A stretch of 64,000 bases of DNA from Acidimicrobiales bacterium (GTDB lineage Bacteria; Actinomycetota; Acidimicrobiia; Acidimicrobiales; SZUA-35). The notes under the pieces are model-generated. The model was not told the origin of the DNA. It searched no databases and was given only the letters and a program-made list of their open reading frames with translations. Positions 61,153 to 64,000 of the stretch are shown one piece after another. Position numbers and translations under genes: made by a program. The stretch is taken from positions 1-64,000 of the forward strand of contig JAHDDW010000005.1 of the NCBI GenBank assembly GCA_020629155.1, in the 5' to 3' direction. Position 1 is the first letter of the stretch. The number at the start of each line of letters is the position of its first letter.

Positions 61153-61365
61153 GTTGGTTGCTGTCGAACTAGCGGGTCGACGGGCAGGTAAAGCGGTCAT
61201 GTTTAGCATGGATTACGATTGCTTCTCGTCTAGTTTTTCGTGAGATTGCGAGATACCATAGCCAGGTTTAATATTTTTCGCTACCATGTAGATGCAAGCG
61301 ACTTCTTCGGAGTCGGTTGACAAACTGCTTGGGCAGTACGGCGTATAGTAAAAGTAGGAGCTTCG

Positions 61366-62727
61366 GTGGACAAGGTTCAGGACGAAATTGAGTTTTCGCC
61401 AGAAAAAATAGAGTCGCAAGAGTTTACCCGCAAAGGGCGAAAAGGTCTTTACGACCCTGATGAGGTTCGATCGTATCTCAGACGAGTAAGCGGTGTCGTT
61501 AAACAGTTAGCATACGACGCACAAGACGCAGCTGCTGAGGCTTCTGAAGCTAGAGATGCGTTGGTTGAAGCAAAAAATAAACGTTCGGATGAGCCAAGCT
61601 ATACCGACTTAACAGAACACGCTGCAGGTTTCATTCAAAATGCTCAGCAAATGGCTGACGAAATTAAAGCATCGGCTGAAGCTGAAGCAGAAGCAATGCG
61701 TCAGCAAAGTTTAGAAGAACGCAAAGCTCAACAAGAAGCTGTTGAAGCGAACCTTTCTTTGATGCGTCAAGAAATTGAGCTTGAAGCAGCCGACCTTCGT
61801 AGAAAAACCGAAGAAGACTGCATCCAAATGCGTACTGAAGGCTCAAACGAGTTAGAAAATGCGCGTCAGGAAGCTGTACGGATTGTCGAAGACCAACAGC
61901 GACAAGCTGCTGGCATCGTGTCAGCCGCACAGGTTGAAGCTGAAGAACTGCTTAGCCAGACGCATCGCGAATCGGAAAATATGCGTATACAGGCAGAAAG
62001 TGGATTCTCTGCCCAGAAAGAAGAAGCGGAACAATATGCTGCTTCGAAGATACAAGAAGGTGATGACTACCTTAATCAGATGCAGCAAGAAGCTGATTCC
62101 TATGTGGCGCTTAAACGTCAAGAGGGCGACGAGTATGTCGCAGCTCGCCAAGGCGAAGTGTATAAAGACGCTGAAGAAGCTGAACGTGAACGCGACAAAG
62201 CGTTGCAACGTATCGCTGACGCTAGATTGCAGGTTGATCAACTGCTAGAGCAGGCCCGTGCGCAAAGTGAATTTCTACGCCAAGAGGCTGAAGAAGTTAT
62301 TCGAGCGAAAATCCGGGCGAATATTGACTCAGCAGAACGCCGAATTGCTCGTTTGCGTATAACAGAGCAGGCGTATCGTGAGCGCATCGTAGCCGCACAA
62401 ACAGAACTTTCTAATGCAATCGTCAAAATAGACGGTCAGAGTTCTGAAGAACTGACTGAAGGTATGAGTGATCAAGTTATCGCTGAAGCGCAGCAACGAC
62501 TAGTCGAGTCTGGCCGTGGTGGCGAAGATCTTCCAGCTTTTGAAGATGTGATCGACCTTGATCTTGCAAGCGATGAAGATACCGTAATTATTGATGGCGC
62601 GCCGCCAGAGATGATTGATGTAAGTGAAGCTAGCGTGGTCGAAGATGACGATAACAAATTAGCTGGCCTGCTTAAATCTGCAATAGCTGAAGTAAACACT
62701 TCAGAAGAGGAAGCTGCGGAAGGCTAA
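61366..62727 (+). CDS. DivIVA/Wag31-like polar coiled-coil protein
   Basis: A 453-residue protein. The N-terminus (EIEFSPEKIESQEFTRKGRKG then LYDPDEVRSYLRRVSGVVKQL) is the DivIVA lipid-binding and coiled-coil start. A very long Glu/Ala/Gln/Arg-rich coiled coil (about 60-390) follows and an acidic tail ends it. Such proteins gather at curved membranes and guide polar growth and division in actinobacteria. It is longer than mycobacterial Wag31 (about 260). The start is GTG 61366 with AGGAG about 5 bases upstream. A possible promoter is TTGACA at 61318 and TATAGT, but with too long a spacer. An MFS gene follows 24 bases later. Confidence 0.85.
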   Translation: MDKVQDEIEFSPEKIESQEFTRKGRKGLYDPDEVRSYLRRVSGVVKQLAYDAQDAAAEASEARDALVEAKNKRSDEPSYTDLTEHAAGFIQNAQQMADEIKASAEAEAEAMRQQSLEERKAQQEAVEANLSLMRQEIELEAADLRRKTEEDCIQMRTEGSNELENARQEAVRIVEDQQRQAAGIVSAAQVEAEELLSQTHRESENMRIQAESGFSAQKEEAEQYAASKIQEGDDYLNQMQQEADSYVALKRQEGDEYVAARQGEVYKDAEEAERERDKALQRIADARLQVDQLLEQARAQSEFLRQEAEEVIRAKIRANIDSAERRIARLRITEQAYRERIVAAQTELSNAIVKIDGQSSEELTEGMSDQVIAEAQQRLVESGRGGEDLPAFEDVIDLDLASDEDTVIIDGAPPEMIDVSEASVVEDDDNKLAGLLKSAIAEVNTSEEEAAEG

Positions 62728-62751
62728 AGCTCTTTAGCCGATAAAGCTTCT

Positions 62752-64000
62752 ATGCTGGAAATTGTGGCTAACGGTTCTGAAATCGACAAAACATGGCGTT
62801 CGAACTTTCGAGGTGAGATTTTTGGCTGGAAAGTCGCTGATCTTGCTTGGTCTACCTTTGACACCACTGTTTTGTCGGCTGTGCTTGGGCCGTACTTTCT
62901 TTCGCTGATCGAAGATAACGGCGGGTCAGTAGATTTTCTAGGGTTCTCGGTTGACCAGGCTTCATACTTCCCTTATGCCGTAGGGCTATCATCGCTGCTA
63001 CAGGTTATTCTTCTTCCGCTTCTAGGAACGATTGCTGATCATAGTAATCTAAAAAAGCAGATGATAATGATTCCTGCCTATGTGGCGAGTCTCGCAACGT
63101 TGGGCTTCTTTTTTCTGACAAACAATACAGTTATCTTAGGTGGTTTGCTTTTTCTCATAGGTTCTGTTGGGTTTGGCGTCGCAAAGGTTTCGTATAACTC
63201 GTATTTGCCGTTAATCGCAGCACCTGAAGACCGCGATCGTGTGTCGTCTGTTGGCTATGCGTGGGGATATTTTGGTGGGTTCACGTATCTGCTCTGCAAC
63301 CTTGTTCTTTTCCAAGTTCTCAAAGATGACCTTGCCCTCGCTGCTCGCCTAAGTTTAGGCGGCGTGGGTCTTTGGTGTCTTTTCTTCCTTACGGTTGGAC
63401 CGCAACGACATTTGCGTTCAAGGCCAGCAGGGGCAGCAAAACCAGTGGGGGTTTCTTGGGCAAAGTTGAGTTTCGTTTCGCTTTTGCAGCTGTTCAAAGA
63501 CTTGCGGTCTAAATACCCTCAAGCGCTACGCTATTTGATTGCGTACCTGATATTTATTGATGCAGTATCAGCCATTATTGCGTTAGCGACAACATTTGCA
63601 GATAAAGAGCTAGACATCGATGGCAGCACACTGCTTTTAATTATCTTGATGATTCAGTTTGTTGCCATGCCAGGGGCGATTCTTTTTGGGCGGCTCGCAA
63701 CACGTATCGGAGCGAAAAAAGCGCTACTTATTAACCTAAGTATTTGGGCGGCGTTGATCATTTTTGCCTATGTGCTGTTAGAAACAGTAACACACTTCTG
63801 GATTCTTGGGTTTGGTATAGCGATTGTTCTCGGTGGGTCACGTGCGCTTAGCAGGTCGCTTTTCTCGCAGATGATTCCAGATGCTGAAGAGGGCCGATAT
63901 TTTGGCTTGTATGAAATGTCTGCAAGCGGCAGTTCGTGGGCGGCACCAATTATTTTTGGTGTTATCGCCCAAGCTACGGGCAGCGTTCGTTTAGCGATCC
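62752..64000 (+). CDS. Atg22/UMF1-like MFS transporter (partial)
   Basis: The frame from ATG 62752 is open to the right edge (416 codons visible). It shows FGWKVADLAWSTFDTTVLSAVLGPYF, GTIADHSNLKKQ, a central helix set and SRALSRSLFSQMIPDAEEGRYFGLYEMSA, the signature of the vacuole-effluxer-like Atg22/UMF1 group. Bacterial members are presumed exporters or amino-acid permeases; the substrate is not known. A short hairpin (GGCTAAA/TTTAGCC, 62722-62739) covers the divIVA stop. The C-terminal helices lie outside the window. Confidence 0.8.
   Translation, partial: MLEIVANGSEIDKTWRSNFRGEIFGWKVADLAWSTFDTTVLSAVLGPYFLSLIEDNGGSVDFLGFSVDQASYFPYAVGLSSLLQVILLPLLGTIADHSNLKKQMIMIPAYVASLATLGFFFLTNNTVILGGLLFLIGSVGFGVAKVSYNSYLPLIAAPEDRDRVSSVGYAWGYFGGFTYLLCNLVLFQVLKDDLALAARLSLGGVGLWCLFFLTVGPQRHLRSRPAGAAKPVGVSWAKLSFVSLLQLFKDLRSKYPQALRYLIAYLIFIDAVSAIIALATTFADKELDIDGSTLLLIILMIQFVAMPGAILFGRLATRIGAKKALLINLSIWAALIIFAYVLLETVTHFWILGFGIAIVLGGSRALSRSLFSQMIPDAEEGRYFGLYEMSASGSSWAAPIIFGVIAQATGSVRLAI

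Noticed and set aside
61213-61419. 68-codon minus-strand frame upstream of divIVA
   Set aside because: It overlaps the divIVA promoter and first codons, and its composition is not protein-like.
1-64000. CRISPR array, prophage, insertion sequence or rRNA operon
   Set aside because: No regularly spaced repeats, phage structural genes, transposase or rRNA sequence was found on either strand.

Overview
The window reads as chromosomal DNA of an actinobacterium with moderate GC content (by eye a little under half). Markers pointing to Actinomycetota are a DivIVA/Wag31-type coiled-coil protein, a DUF3499 zinc-finger protein, a DUF3152 metalloprotease-like lipoprotein, a PAC2-family protein, the actinobacterial DapC aminotransferase and a Tad-type TadA-TadB-TadC secretion operon. 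Secreted proteins carrying DUF4214 and the moderate GC would suit Acidimicrobiia, but that class assignment is inference. All three stop codons are used normally. The left edge cuts a type III restriction subunit and the right edge cuts an Atg22-like MFS transporter.

Layout. 0-5.5 kb: restriction-enzyme tail, then a minus-strand yceH-rnb-tRNA-Arg(CCT) unit, an OmpA/BON envelope protein, ArfB and DUF3499. 5.5-11 kb: a DMT exporter divergent from a LysR regulator, a lipoprotein, and a thiamine uptake operon (ThiB, ThiP) behind a TPP riboswitch, with no ATPase gene beside it. 11-18.3 kb: a long minus-strand set, cpaB-tadZ-tadA-tadB-tadC followed by PAC2, PAP2 and SDR genes, ending at a strong hairpin. 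18.5-21.3 kb: dapC, a lipoprotein paralogous to the one at 7.4 kb, and a stand-alone 5'-3' exonuclease. 21.3-26 kb: a worn accessory stretch with two interrupted SDR genes, an orphan Phd antitoxin, a DUF433/DUF5615 toxin-antitoxin pair, two gene fragments meeting head to head, and an orphan ParA.

26-38.2 kb: a phosphodiester-glycosidase lipoprotein coupled to rlmI, a DUF234-type ATPase behind a large palindrome, DUF3152, SDR, polysaccharide deacetylase, ECF sigma factor, lipid kinase, a lone HD domain, an actin-fold membrane protein and two sulfotransferases. 38.5-46 kb: lipoprotein, Ppx, a secreted nuclease with a probable immunity partner, a DUF4214 protein and a membrane GGDEF/EAL protein. 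45.9-50 kb: gcvT and gcvP without gcvH. 50-64 kb: beta-propeller/DUF4214 secreted protein, two exported unknowns, a DEAD-box helicase with an adenine methylase, an MFS transporter, a cytoplasmic GGDEF/EAL protein, DivIVA and the partial MFS gene.

Themes. Many genes lack a Shine-Dalgarno and instead have a TANNNT -10 hexamer 6-7 bases before the start codon, which suggests widespread leaderless mRNAs. The two c-di-GMP proteins have complementary active sites: one an intact GGDEF with a damaged EAL, the other the reverse. Exported lipoproteins with low-complexity Thr/Ala/Pro stalks are abundant. No CRISPR array, rRNA operon, insertion sequence or prophage was seen. The most interesting points are the secreted nuclease/immunity pair with its leader, the autoregulatory-looking palindrome before the ATPase, the probable ATT start of the PAP2 gene, and the rearrangement scar near 24.81 kb.
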